A stretch of DNA of 36,570 nt, from contig JAKAZV010000012.1 of assembly GCA_021826505.1 (NCBI GenBank), positions 1 to 36,570 on the forward strand, read 5' to 3'. The DNA is from Acidobacteriota bacterium (GTDB taxonomy: Bacteria > Acidobacteriota > Terriglobia > Terriglobales > SCQP01). The notes beneath the pieces are model-generated. The model ran no database searches. It was not told the origin of the DNA and was given only the letters and a program-made list of their open reading frames with translations. Below, piece by piece: positions 7,746-16,944 of the stretch; the first letter of the stretch is position 1; each line of letters starts with the position of its first letter. A program made the position numbers and the translations under genes.

Positions 7746-9098
7746 ATGCCACTCCTTCCCCCAGCCGGCGCTCAACCCTTAATTCAAATCATCGGCGGCG
7801 GTCTGGCGGGGCCGGAAGCGGCTTGGCAGGCGGCGCGCCGGGGCCTGCGGGTGCGCTTGCTCGAAATGCGGCCGCATGCCTCCACTCCTGCCCATCGCAC
7901 CTCGGCCCTGGGAGAGTTGGTCTGCTCGAATTCCCTGAAAAGCGAAGCCCCCCATTCCGCTCCCTGGCTGCTGAAACAGGAACTGCGGCAGGCCGGTTCG
8001 CTGCTGCTCGGCTGCGCCGCCGAAGCCGTGATTCCCGGTGGCCAGGCGCTCACAGTGGATCGCCAGCGTTTTTCGGCCGCCATCGAAAGCCGCCTGCGCC
8101 AGCATTCGAATATCGAACTCGTGCGCGAAGAAGTGCGGCAAATACCCCGCGATGGGTTCGCGATCGTGGCCACGGGGCCGCTGACCAGCCCGGCATTGGC
8201 TGAAGATCTGGCGCGGCTGACGGGAAGCCAAAGGCTCTATTTTTATGACGCCATCAGTCCGGTGGTCGAGGACGATTCCATAGACTATTCCCGGGCCTGG
8301 CAGGCCTCGCGGCATGGCAAAGGCGGTGAGGATTATCTGAATTGTCCGCTCGATCGCGGGCAGTACCAGGTGTTTTACCAGGCCTTGCTTGGCGCGGAAT
8401 CTTACCCGCTCCACGATTTCGAACCGGCGCAATACTTCGAAGCCTGCCTTCCTTTGGAGGAACTGGCGCGGCGCGGCCCGGAAACCCTGCGCTATGGACC
8501 CATGAAACCCGTCGGTCTGCGCGACCCGCGCTCCGGCCAGTTGCCTTATGCCGTGGTGCAATTACGGCGCGAGGACGCCAGAGCCGGGGCCTGGAATCTG
8601 GTCGGTTTTCAGAATCACCTGCGTTTCGCCGAACAGGCCCGCGTGCTGCGCCTGATTCCCGCCTTGGAACACGCTGTTTTTTTGCGCTTCGGGCAGGTAC
8701 ACCGCAACACTTATCTCAATGCCCCGGCGCTGCTCGATGACACTCTGGCGTTGCGCCGGCATCCGAATCTCTGGATTGCCGGACAGCTTTGCGGGACGGA
8801 AGGTTATGTGGAAGCCATCGCCACCGGATTTCTCGCCGGCGTGCATGCGGCGCGGGCCGCATGGGGACTTCCTCCGGCGCCTCCGCCGCGGGCGACGGCG
8901 CTGGGTTCGCTTATCAACTATATGCAAAAATCCCGGCCGGAAGATTACACCCCGGCCAATATCACTTTTGATCTGCTGCCGTCGCTCGATCCGCCGGTGC
9001 GCGACCGCGCCCTGCGCCACCAGGCCATCTGCGAATCAGCCCTGCGGGCCATGGCCGCATGGTGGGAGATCATTTGTCATGGCGCGAGCGTCGCCTGA
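7746..9098 (+). CDS. trmFO: FAD/folate-dependent tRNA (uracil-5-)-methyltransferase TrmFO (Gid)
   Basis: IIGGGLAGPEAAWQAARRGLRVRLLEMRP, TSALGELVCSNSLKSE and YFYDAISPVVEDDSIDY are TrmFO motifs; start moved from 7689 because that start lies before the htrA terminator. Confidence 0.92.
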   Translation: MPLLPPAGAQPLIQIIGGGLAGPEAAWQAARRGLRVRLLEMRPHASTPAHRTSALGELVCSNSLKSEAPHSAPWLLKQELRQAGSLLLGCAAEAVIPGGQALTVDRQRFSAAIESRLRQHSNIELVREEVRQIPRDGFAIVATGPLTSPALAEDLARLTGSQRLYFYDAISPVVEDDSIDYSRAWQASRHGKGGEDYLNCPLDRGQYQVFYQALLGAESYPLHDFEPAQYFEACLPLEELARRGPETLRYGPMKPVGLRDPRSGQLPYAVVQLRREDARAGAWNLVGFQNHLRFAEQARVLRLIPALEHAVFLRFGQVHRNTYLNAPALLDDTLALRRHPNLWIAGQLCGTEGYVEAIATGFLAGVHAARAAWGLPPAPPPRATALGSLINYMQKSRPEDYTPANITFDLLPSLDPPVRDRALRHQAICESALRAMAAWWEIICHGASVA

Positions 9099-9118
9099 GC
9101 AACTGAGAACAAAGCTGT

Positions 9119-9146
9119 GCGAAGCTGATCCCTTCGCCCATTTTTT
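9119..9146 (+). terminator. Weak terminator after trmFO
   Basis: GCGAAG-ctgatcc-CTTCGC then CCATTTTTT, overlapping the convergent nrdJ stop codon. Confidence 0.45.
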
Positions 9147-12096
9147 AGCTGCAGCCGCTGGTCTCTCCGCAGTTAATACACTTATAGCAGGCGCCGTTGG
9201 GCATCATGATGCTGCCGCAATTATGGCAGGCCGGGGCATCGCTGGTGGTGATCACCGGTACGGTTTGGGCCGCGCGCGGCGCGGCTTCGGCCTGGGCCGC
9301 AATCTTGGCCGAACCCGGTCCGCTTTCAATCAGGGGCAGTTGCCCCGCGGTCTCAAGTTCCTCTTTCTGTTCTCCGCGCTCGCCATGCCAATCCCCGACG
9401 CTCGCTTGCGGCGCGGGCTGGGAACCCAGAAATTTCAGCCCCAGCCAGCGGAACAGGTAATCCATGATGGATTTGGCATAACCGATCTCGGGACTGCCCG
9501 ACCACCCGCTGGGCTCAAAACGGGTATGGGAAAATTTGTCCACCAATAATTTCAGCGGTACTCCATGCTGCAGTGAAATGGAGATCGCTGTGGCGAAGCT
9601 ATCCATTAACCCGCTGATCGTCGAGCCTTCCTTGGCCATGGTCACGAAAATTTCGCCCGGCTGGCCATCTTCGTACATGCCCACCGTGATATAGCCTTCG
9701 TGGCCGCCAATCTTGAATTTGTGGGTTATGGACTGGCGCTCGTCGGGCAGCCGCCGCCGGTACGGCCGCGAGGCGGGCACCGATTGCGGCACTTCCAGGC
9801 TGTCGCCGGCGCTGGCTTGGACTTTGCTTTCCCCGGCTTTTTTCGATGCCGAAAGCGGCTGCGCTTTTTTGCTGCCGTCACGGTAAACCGCGACCGCTTT
9901 CAATCCCAGTTTCCAGCCTTCGATCAAGGCCTGCATGACGTCATCCACCGTGGCCGCTTCCGGCAGGTTGACGGTTTTGGAAATGGCGCCCGACAAAAAC
10001 GGCTGGCAGGCGGCCATCATCCGCAGATGCCCGTTGTAATGAATGCTGCGGGTGCCATTGGCCGGCTTGAAGGAACAGTCGAAAACCGGCAAATGCTCGG
10101 CTTTGATATGCGGCGCGCCCTCGATGGTTCCCGTGGCGTCCACGTAAGCCACAATGTCATGGGTTTGCTGGGCCGAATACCCGAGCCGGATCAGCGCCTT
10201 ATCCACGCTCTGATTTACGATCTTGATCACGCCGCCGCCCACCAGGCGTTTATGCTTCACCAGCGCCAGGTCGGGTTCAATTCCCGTCGTGTCGCAGTCC
10301 ATCATGAAGCCGATGGTTCCCGTGGGCGCCAGCACGGTGACTTGGGAATTGCGATAACCCCAGCGCATGCCCAGTTCCAGGGCCGTATCCCAGGCCTCTT
10401 TCGCTCCCGCATAGAGCGCGTCGGGAACATTTTGCGGCTGAATATTGTTGACCGCGGCGCGATGCATCCGCATCACGTCCAGCATGGATTCCCGGTTGGC
10501 CTTGTAACCGCGGAAACTGCCGGCCATGCCATCGCTGGTCAGGGCTTCGGCGATGCGGGCCGACTGGGCATAGGCTTCTCCGCACATGATCGCCGTCACG
10601 CAGCCGCCGTAATCGCGTCCGAGGTCGCTGTCGTATGGCAGTCCATTGGCCATGAGCATGGCGCCCAGATTGGCATAGCCCAGCCCCAGCGGACGGTAAT
10701 CGTGCGAATTACGCGTAATCGCCTCGGTCGGATAGCTGGCGTTATCCACGATGATTTCCTGGGCCGTGATCAGAATATCCACCGCCTGCCGGAATGAGGC
10801 GATATCAAAGCCTGAGCCGGAGGTGAACCGCAGCAGGTTGATCGAGGCCAGGTTGCAGGCGGAATCATCCAGGAACATGTATTCCGAGCAGGGATTCGAG
10901 GCGTTGATGCGGCCCGTGGCCTTGCAGGTATGCCATTGGTTAATGGTGGTGTCGTACTGCATTCCGGGATCGCCGCATTGCCAGGCGGCCTCGGCAATCT
11001 GGCGCATCAGCTCGCGCGCCGGCACGGTGCGCACCGGTTCACCCCGCTGGGCCCCGGCCACGCGCTTCAGGTCCCAGGCGCCATCCGCCACAACTGCCTG
11101 CATGAACTCATCGCTGACCCGCACGCTGTTATTGGCGTTCTGAAAGAAAATCGAGGCATACGCTTCGCCGTCGAGCGCCGGGTCATAGCCGGCCTCGACC
11201 AGAGTCCAGGCTTTTTTCTCCTCTTTGGCCTTGCACCAGATGAAATCTTCCACATCCGGATGGTCCACGTTGAGAATGACCATCTTGGCGGCGCGCCGGG
11301 TCTTGCCTCCGGATTTAATCACCCCCGCGAAGGCGTCAAAGCCTTTCATGAAACTGAGCGGGCCGCTGGCGGTGCCCCCGCCCGACAGGGTTTCCCGCGA
11401 GCTGCGCAAAGGCGAAAGATTGGTTCCCGTGCCCGATCCCCATTTGAAAAGCATGCCCTCGGTCTTGGCCAGGGTCAGAATGCTGTCCAGCGAATCGCTG
11501 ACGGAATTGATAAAGCAGGCCGAGCATTGTGGCTTGCGATAGCCGGTGGCGGCAAACACCGGGCGCTGGGCCTCGCGATCCCAAAACCAGTTGGCGGCAT
11601 TCGATTCCGGCTCCAGGCGATCAACTCCGCAGTTAAACCATACCGGCGAATTGAACGAGGCCTTTTGCCACAGCAGCAGGTGCGCCAGTTCATCATGAAA
11701 AATCCGGGCATCTTCCTCGTTCCGGAAATAACCGTCGCGCAGACCCCAGTCGCGCATCGTTTCCACTACGCGGCCAATCAGTTGCCGCACGCTCGATTCC
11801 CGCGAACTCGCCCCCACCTTGCCATGCAGGTACTTGGATGCCACAATGTTGGCCGCCGTCTGCGACCAGTCCACCGGGACATCCATCTCTTTCTGCTCGA
11901 AAATGGTTTCACCTTTTTCGTTCTGAATCAGCGCCGTGCGTTTTTCCCACCGCACCTCGTCATACGGCGAGACCTTGGCGTCGGTGAAAACACGCTGGAA
12001 ACTCAAGCCGCGATGTTTGCGGCCCGTCGCAACCGGAGTTGTAGTCTCAGCGGTAGTCTGGGAAACGGTGCTGGCGATGGGACCCGATTCGTTCAT
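9145..12096 (-). CDS. nrdJ: Vitamin B12-dependent (class II) ribonucleoside-diphosphate reductase
   Basis: 983 aa; NPCSEYMFLDDSACNLASINL, GLGYANLGAMLM and PTGTIGFMMDCDTTGIEPDLALVK motifs; C-terminal CHNCGSIMMPNGACYKCINCGETSGCS zinc ribbon typical of NrdJ. Confidence 0.96.
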   Translation of the reverse strand: MNESGPIASTVSQTTAETTTPVATGRKHRGLSFQRVFTDAKVSPYDEVRWEKRTALIQNEKGETIFEQKEMDVPVDWSQTAANIVASKYLHGKVGASSRESSVRQLIGRVVETMRDWGLRDGYFRNEEDARIFHDELAHLLLWQKASFNSPVWFNCGVDRLEPESNAANWFWDREAQRPVFAATGYRKPQCSACFINSVSDSLDSILTLAKTEGMLFKWGSGTGTNLSPLRSSRETLSGGGTASGPLSFMKGFDAFAGVIKSGGKTRRAAKMVILNVDHPDVEDFIWCKAKEEKKAWTLVEAGYDPALDGEAYASIFFQNANNSVRVSDEFMQAVVADGAWDLKRVAGAQRGEPVRTVPARELMRQIAEAAWQCGDPGMQYDTTINQWHTCKATGRINASNPCSEYMFLDDSACNLASINLLRFTSGSGFDIASFRQAVDILITAQEIIVDNASYPTEAITRNSHDYRPLGLGYANLGAMLMANGLPYDSDLGRDYGGCVTAIMCGEAYAQSARIAEALTSDGMAGSFRGYKANRESMLDVMRMHRAAVNNIQPQNVPDALYAGAKEAWDTALELGMRWGYRNSQVTVLAPTGTIGFMMDCDTTGIEPDLALVKHKRLVGGGVIKIVNQSVDKALIRLGYSAQQTHDIVAYVDATGTIEGAPHIKAEHLPVFDCSFKPANGTRSIHYNGHLRMMAACQPFLSGAISKTVNLPEAATVDDVMQALIEGWKLGLKAVAVYRDGSKKAQPLSASKKAGESKVQASAGDSLEVPQSVPASRPYRRRLPDERQSITHKFKIGGHEGYITVGMYEDGQPGEIFVTMAKEGSTISGLMDSFATAISISLQHGVPLKLLVDKFSHTRFEPSGWSGSPEIGYAKSIMDYLFRWLGLKFLGSQPAPQASVGDWHGERGEQKEELETAGQLPLIESGPGSAKIAAQAEAAPRAAQTVPVITTSDAPACHNCGSIMMPNGACYKCINCGETSGCS

Positions 12097-12162
12097 GACG
12101 GACTCCTGAAATCAACCCTCAACTCTGGTTTCTTGGCTAAACCAAAAATAGAGGCGATGCCC

Positions 12163-12191
12163 AAAGTATCGCTACTGATTGTGGTTGTCAA
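12163..12191 (-). promoter_or_regulatory. Sigma70-type promoter of nrdJ
   Basis: TTGACA (12186-12191), 17-nt spacer, TACTTT (12163-12168) on the minus strand. Confidence 0.7.
12169..12184 (-). promoter_or_regulatory. Degenerate NrdR box 2 within the nrdJ promoter spacer
   Basis: CCACAATCAGTAGCGA, about 10/16 to consensus, exactly 32 bp from box 1. Confidence 0.5.
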
Positions 12192-12200
12192 TCCTTTTTA

Positions 12201-12216
12201 ACCCAATATATTGTGT
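12201..12216 (-). promoter_or_regulatory. NrdR box 1 upstream of nrdJ
   Basis: ACACAATATATTGGGT matches the recalled NrdR-box consensus ACACWATATATWGTGT at 15/16 positions by hand count. Confidence 0.75.
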
Positions 12217-12285
12217 GTCCCTCAAAATGCAGCTTAAATAATTGAAATCAAAGGGGTTGTTCCGATTATCATTTTGGAACTATTT

Positions 12286-13287
12286 TTATGTTGACGCGGT
12301 GGGCCGGGATTTTTCTGCCATGGTCTCTTGCTCCGGAGCCTCATCGGAAAATGGAACAATCCATTCGATGCCGGCCAGCAAAATTAAAGCCGAAACATAA
12401 CCCCACAACACCAGCGACACTGACATGGCGAATGGGCCGTATAAACCGCGAAAATTCATGTGCGGCAAAAGCAGAATGTAAATGTAAAGCGATAATTGCC
12501 ACAGCAGCCCGGCCAGGATGGCCGCACCCAGCACCTGACGAACCGGAACACGAATATTGGGCAGAATCCAATAAACCAGAAAAAACACCGCAATGGTGAC
12601 TGGAATCGCGCCCAGATGAATCAAAACCACCGAAACCAGCCGCACCAGCGAAGGAAATCCGCCCAGCGGCAGTGTGACGTAGTGGAGCAGAAACCGGGCG
12701 AGGCGCGTGGAATATGTTTCGCTCAGCGCGGTGAGAGAGGCCGAAAGCAGTCCCAGGCTGCCGCAAGCCAGCGCCAGGCCAATGGCGATCATCCAGTTGT
12801 GCAGGTAATTGCGATTGCGGGTGGCGCCCCAGACCCGGTTCAGAGCAACTTCCAGGGGAAGAAAAATGCCCGCCGATGTCAGCACCAGTACGATGAGTGA
12901 AGCAAACTGAACTCCCTGATGATGCTCGACGATGCGCCTCAGATTGGCAATGATAAATCGGCGTCCGCTTTCGTGAGCGGCATCGGCCACCGGCAGATAA
13001 GTGGTGAGCAGCGCCAGCAGGCTGCGATAAAGCCGATCGGAATGCAATACGTTGCGCAGCAGGGTCAGCAGCAGTACGACAAAAGGAAAAAACGAAAGCA
13101 GCGCCTGCGCGGCAATGGAGAAGGCGAAGGTATGGGTCTCGGTGGCGACAATATAAAATGCCGCTCTGCGCCAGCGGCTGCGCCGGCTTCGGGTTTGAAA
13201 CAGCGAATAAAACATCCTCTCCAGTGTACGGCGAGAGCTGGTTTCATAAATTGTGTGGTTGGGTTTGGGTGAATGAGTATGCGGCAT
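12286..13287 (-). CDS. YihY/BrkB-family inner membrane protein
   Basis: FSIAAQALLSFFPFVVLLL, several TM segments, LVYWILPNIRVPVRQVLGAAILAGLLWQL and LYGPFAMSVSLVLWGYVSALILLAGIEW are YihY/BrkB-like. Confidence 0.85.
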   Translation of the reverse strand: MPHTHSPKPNHTIYETSSRRTLERMFYSLFQTRSRRSRWRRAAFYIVATETHTFAFSIAAQALLSFFPFVVLLLTLLRNVLHSDRLYRSLLALLTTYLPVADAAHESGRRFIIANLRRIVEHHQGVQFASLIVLVLTSAGIFLPLEVALNRVWGATRNRNYLHNWMIAIGLALACGSLGLLSASLTALSETYSTRLARFLLHYVTLPLGGFPSLVRLVSVVLIHLGAIPVTIAVFFLVYWILPNIRVPVRQVLGAAILAGLLWQLSLYIYILLLPHMNFRGLYGPFAMSVSLVLWGYVSALILLAGIEWIVPFSDEAPEQETMAEKSRPTAST

Positions 13288-13418
13288 TTCCAGCGAAGCA
13301 ATTCCGTGCTTTTTGCGGAATTGTGAGCGAAAGAAATGTCGTATGTGGCAGGCGATCTTGATTCTCCCCGTCTTTATGAAACCAGCCTGAAGAAAGCGGG
13401 ATGAAACCTGGAGAACGA

Positions 13419-15308
13419 TTAAGCCGGAATCAATTCATGAAGGCGTGCCGGGGGTTCTGTCTGCCGCATTCCATTATGAATTTCGGTTAAGCGGCCGCTC
13501 GCCAGCTCCCAGGTTCGCGACGGGCGCAGCGGCCCGCAGGGCCGATGGCTGACGATCAGGCAGGCGCGATGGCGCATCAATTGATGCAGTGTGGAAAACA
13601 GCTCCTGCTCATTGACGGCATCGAGTTGCGCGGTCGGCTCATCCAGCACCAGCAAGGCGGGCCGGCGAAGTAAGGCGCGTGCGATTGAAATGCGCTGCCG
13701 CTGTCCGCCGGAAAGGCAGGCGCCGCGCTCGCCCACCCGGGTTTCATAACCATGCGGCAGTTGCCGTATGAATTCATCGGCCCGGGCCAGCCGGGCGGCA
13801 AGCCGCACCTGTTCCGGGGTGGCTTGCGGGCAGCCAAAGGCCAGATTTTCCCCAACCGTGCCATCCAGCAGCACGCAATCCTGTAATACCAGCGCCAGTC
13901 CGCGCGGCACGCTGGCGTGGCCCCTCATTGGACGGCCATGCATCAGGATCCGCCCCCGGATGGGGGCATAAAGGCCAAACAGCAAATCCAGTAAAGTGCT
14001 CTTCCCCGCCCCGCTGGCGCCGATCAGCGCCACGGTCTCGTCTTTTTCCAGCCGGAACGATATATCCCGCAGCACCCAGTGCGGTGAAATATTCTCTGTT
14101 GCCGCAGTTGTTTCTTCCCCTCGGCGCGTATAGGCAAAACTGACGTTTTGCCATTCCACCACGGCCGATGCTGATGACGCATCCGGGATCCATAGATCAA
14201 TTGCATCAGTTACTTCAATCCGACCCTCTTGGCCACCGGCCGGCAAGCTCGCATCATCCGCGAAATTAAAAGAGCTGGCTTGAGGCGGTGCGGCCCAGAA
14301 TTCCAGCGCAGGCCCGGCCACAACCCAGTTCTTCCCCAGGCTTTCCCAGGCGGATGTCAGTCCGGCTAATGGCCCAAATAGCATGCCGGCATAGCCGGCC
14401 ATGGCGATCCAGGTGCCTGGACTGATCCGGCCCTGCAGCACATATGCCAGCCCAAAGGCTAAAACCGCCAGCCGGGCGCCGAGTGCAATGGCGTTCTTCG
14501 CGCCTTCAATCCCGGTGGAAAGCCAGACCATCCGCCAGAGCCGGGCAAAAACAGGCTCCACGGCGGCATAATAGCGCCGCACTTCGCTCTCGCCCGCGCT
14601 CAGGATTTTTACCGTTTTAATCGCCGCCAGGGTCTCGGCAATCCGGCCATAAATCCGGCTCCAGCTTTCCTGGATGGCGGTTTCATGGCCCAGCATCCGG
14701 CGCACACCCGCGGCCGAAATATAGATAAAAACCGGTAATGGCGCCAATGCCCACGCCGCCAGGAGCGGCGCCAGCCGCAGCATCAGTGCCACGATCAGAA
14801 CCAGGTTCAACAGATTGGGAATGAACGTTTGCAGCCCCAGCCCGAGGGTTTCGCCAAAAGCCGCGACGCCGCGATCCACGCGGGTCATTAAATAACCGGC
14901 GCCGCGCGCGTGATGGAATTCTAAGGGCGCATTATAAAAATGGCCGATCACACCCCCGGAAAGCTGCCGGCTTACGGCAAAACGGGCTCGTTGCACCAGA
15001 ATGCCCAGTCCCGATTGCATCACCGTCTGTCCCAGACTGACCACTGCCAGCCCCGCCAGCGCGGGCCAGGCGCGGGCAAAAACGCTGGCTCCTGCCTGCA
15101 AGCGCATCCCGCCTGGCCGGGCCCGCATGACCAGGTTCAGCAGATACCGCAAAAACAATGGCTCGGCGCAGCCGGCCAGCGCCGCGCAGGCGCCCAATAT
15201 CATGGCCGCTCCCAGCGTCCAGGCATGCGGCGCCAGCAGTCGCCTGACAGTGCGGCTTTGGGATTTCAATGATGATGCTGAAGGCAAACAGCCATTGTAT
15301 GCACGCAA
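13419..15308 (-). CDS. ABC exporter, fused transmembrane and ATPase domains
   Basis: Walker A GASGAGKST, LSGGQRQRISIARALL, Walker B LLVLDEPTAQLD and N-terminal TM helices. Confidence 0.9.
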   Translation of the reverse strand: MRAYNGCLPSASSLKSQSRTVRRLLAPHAWTLGAAMILGACAALAGCAEPLFLRYLLNLVMRARPGGMRLQAGASVFARAWPALAGLAVVSLGQTVMQSGLGILVQRARFAVSRQLSGGVIGHFYNAPLEFHHARGAGYLMTRVDRGVAAFGETLGLGLQTFIPNLLNLVLIVALMLRLAPLLAAWALAPLPVFIYISAAGVRRMLGHETAIQESWSRIYGRIAETLAAIKTVKILSAGESEVRRYYAAVEPVFARLWRMVWLSTGIEGAKNAIALGARLAVLAFGLAYVLQGRISPGTWIAMAGYAGMLFGPLAGLTSAWESLGKNWVVAGPALEFWAAPPQASSFNFADDASLPAGGQEGRIEVTDAIDLWIPDASSASAVVEWQNVSFAYTRRGEETTAATENISPHWVLRDISFRLEKDETVALIGASGAGKSTLLDLLFGLYAPIRGRILMHGRPMRGHASVPRGLALVLQDCVLLDGTVGENLAFGCPQATPEQVRLAARLARADEFIRQLPHGYETRVGERGACLSGGQRQRISIARALLRRPALLVLDEPTAQLDAVNEQELFSTLHQLMRHRACLIVSHRPCGPLRPSRTWELASGRLTEIHNGMRQTEPPARLHELIPA

Positions 15309-15392
15309 GATGTAACGGCAACTCGGTCAAATGACGGAGGAGAATCTCTATCGCGGGCGTGGAATCGGGCAGATGGGCCAAGTCGCGGACTT

Positions 15393-15398
15393 TATAAT
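15393..15398 (+). promoter_or_regulatory. Perfect -10 element (TATAAT) for ribA
   Basis: TATAAT 12 nt upstream of the ribA ATG; no clear -35. Confidence 0.4.
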
Positions 15399-15410
15399 GA
15401 GAACAGGTCT

Positions 15411-16031
15411 ATGCCAGCCCACTCCATTCGCAATGTATTGCCGGTTGCGGAAGCGGCGTTTCCCACCCGCTGGGCGGAGTTCCGCATTTATGGCTTTGAA
15501 TGGAGCGGCGCGGCTCCGGATGTTGACAAAGAAAGCGCGGTGGCCTTGCGCCTGGGCCATAGCACCAATCCTTTGGTGCGCATCCATTCCCAGTGTCTGA
15601 CCGGAGATGTTTTTGGCTCGCTGCGCTGTGACTGTCGCGCCCAGTTGGAATTGGCGTTGGAAATGATCGCCGCCGAAAGGGCGGGCATTTTAATTTATGA
15701 GGATAAAGAAGGCCGCGGCATCGGCCTGATGAACAAGCTGCGTGCCTACCAGCTTCAGGATCAGGGCGCGGATACGGTGGAAGCCAATCAGAAACTGGGA
15801 CTGGCGGTCGATGCCCGCGCCTACGCGCTGCCGGCCGCGATTTTGCATTATTTTGGCGTCCGGCGGCTGCGGCTGCTTTCCAATAACCCGGAAAAAATTC
15901 AAGCCCTGGAGCAGGCCGGCATCCAGGTCACGGAACGTATCGCCTGTGAGCCCGCGATCGCGCCCCAGGCCCGGCAATATCTGCGGACCAAGCGGCAAAA
16001 ACTTGGGCATTGGATCAGCCGGCCTGAATAG
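15411..16031 (+). CDS. ribA: GTP cyclohydrolase II
   Basis: VRIHSQCLTGDVFGSLRCDCRAQL, YEDKEGRGIGLMNKLRAYQLQDQGADTVEAN and RLLSNNPEKIQALEQAGIQV are RibA signatures. Confidence 0.95.
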   Translation: MPAHSIRNVLPVAEAAFPTRWAEFRIYGFEWSGAAPDVDKESAVALRLGHSTNPLVRIHSQCLTGDVFGSLRCDCRAQLELALEMIAAERAGILIYEDKEGRGIGLMNKLRAYQLQDQGADTVEANQKLGLAVDARAYALPAAILHYFGVRRLRLLSNNPEKIQALEQAGIQVTERIACEPAIAPQARQYLRTKRQKLGHWISRPE

Positions 16032-16040
16032 AATTTCTCT

Positions 16041-16274
16041 TTAAGCGCGATGCGCGGGCCGTCGCGTGCGCCGTTTATTCAACCGTAGCTCGATCAGCTT
16101 GCGGCGCAGGGTATTGCGGTGCATGCCCAATTCGCGGGCGGCATGGGACTGATTGCCGCGATTGCGCTCCAGCACCTGGCGCAGAAATTGCCGTTCAAAT
16201 TCCTGGCAGGCTTCGTCAAAGACAATGCCTTTTTCGACCATCTGCGAGATCAGTGTTTCCAGTTGCTGTTTCAC
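16041..16274 (-). CDS. Small Fis-type HTH (HTH_8) regulator
   Basis: FERQFLRQVLERNRGNQSHAARELGMHRNTLRRKLIEL is a Fis-like HTH; predicted GTG start (VKQQLETLISQMVEKG) avoids the overlap with cvpA implied by the longer ORF. Confidence 0.8.
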   Translation of the reverse strand: MKQQLETLISQMVEKGIVFDEACQEFERQFLRQVLERNRGNQSHAARELGMHRNTLRRKLIELRLNKRRTRRPAHRA

Positions 16275-16290
16275 TCGGGTTCCGGGGAGT

Positions 16291-16842
16291 TTACTGTAAA
16301 TGGTTAATGGAGCGGGCTGATCTGGCGTTAAACCAGCGGGCATGCCACTGTTGCCATCCGGCCTCAAACTGGCCGCGCAGATGCGCCGGCAGGGCATGCG
16401 CGGCCCAGTAACTGATCTGCAGCAGGTCGGGCGAGAGCCGGGAGTTGTCCACGGCATGTCCGGCCAGGGGAAAAGCCGTCAGTGCAATCAGCAGCACGGC
16501 GCAGACCAGGACCCCGCGCGCCATCCCCAGCGCGGCCCCCAGTAAACGGTCAAACCAGCGCAGTCCCGCGGCTTGAATTAATTTGCGCAGCAGATGCGAA
16601 AGCAGCGCCGCCAGTAGCAGCACGCCCACGAAGATGATAATAAATCCCGCTCCGTCGCGCAGATCGGGGCTATGAATCCAGCCTCGCAGATGCCAGCCCA
16701 CCCGCCGGTATTCCCATACCCCCAGCCCGAAGGCCAGAATCGTGGCCGCCAGCATGATGAGTTCGCGCGCCAGCCCCTGCCAGAAGGCCGCAACCGTCGA
16801 AAACCCGATAATGACCAGAAAAACCCAATCCAGCCAATTCAT
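16291..16842 (-). CDS. cvpA: CvpA-family membrane protein
   Basis: MNWLDWVFLVIIGFSTVAAFWQGLARELIMLAATILAFGLGVWEY... with four hydrophobic segments, CvpA-like. Confidence 0.8.
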   Translation of the reverse strand: MNWLDWVFLVIIGFSTVAAFWQGLARELIMLAATILAFGLGVWEYRRVGWHLRGWIHSPDLRDGAGFIIIFVGVLLLAALLSHLLRKLIQAAGLRWFDRLLGAALGMARGVLVCAVLLIALTAFPLAGHAVDNSRLSPDLLQISYWAAHALPAHLRGQFEAGWQQWHARWFNARSARSINHLQ

Positions 16843-16944
16843 AGCCCTGCCCGCAGAACCGAGTCTAGCAGGATTTCATGCCCGTGTTGCGACAAGAAAT
16901 CGATGCGAAAAAGATCGCATCTCAAGCCGCGGCGCCGCTCGTCG

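Noticed and set aside
6468-7775. 435-aa minus-strand ORF antisense to htrA
   Set aside because: Fully overlaps a confident HtrA gene; composition (His/Gln/Ala rich, no family motif) is typical of shadow ORFs in GC-rich DNA.
9700-12201. Plus-strand ORFs of 365 and 423 aa antisense to nrdJ (9700-10797, 10930-12201)
   Set aside because: Opposite a strongly conserved nrdJ, no recognisable domains; shadow ORFs.
12264-12285. GTTCC-N12-GGAAC inverted repeat followed by TATTTTT in the BrkB-nrdJ gap
   Set aside because: Weak 5-bp stem with long loop, and the T tract is on the plus strand where no upstream gene ends.
12097-12285. Possible cobalamin riboswitch upstream of B12-dependent nrdJ
   Set aside because: No recognisable B12-box-like sequence in the short leader; the promoter and NrdR-like sites explain the region better.
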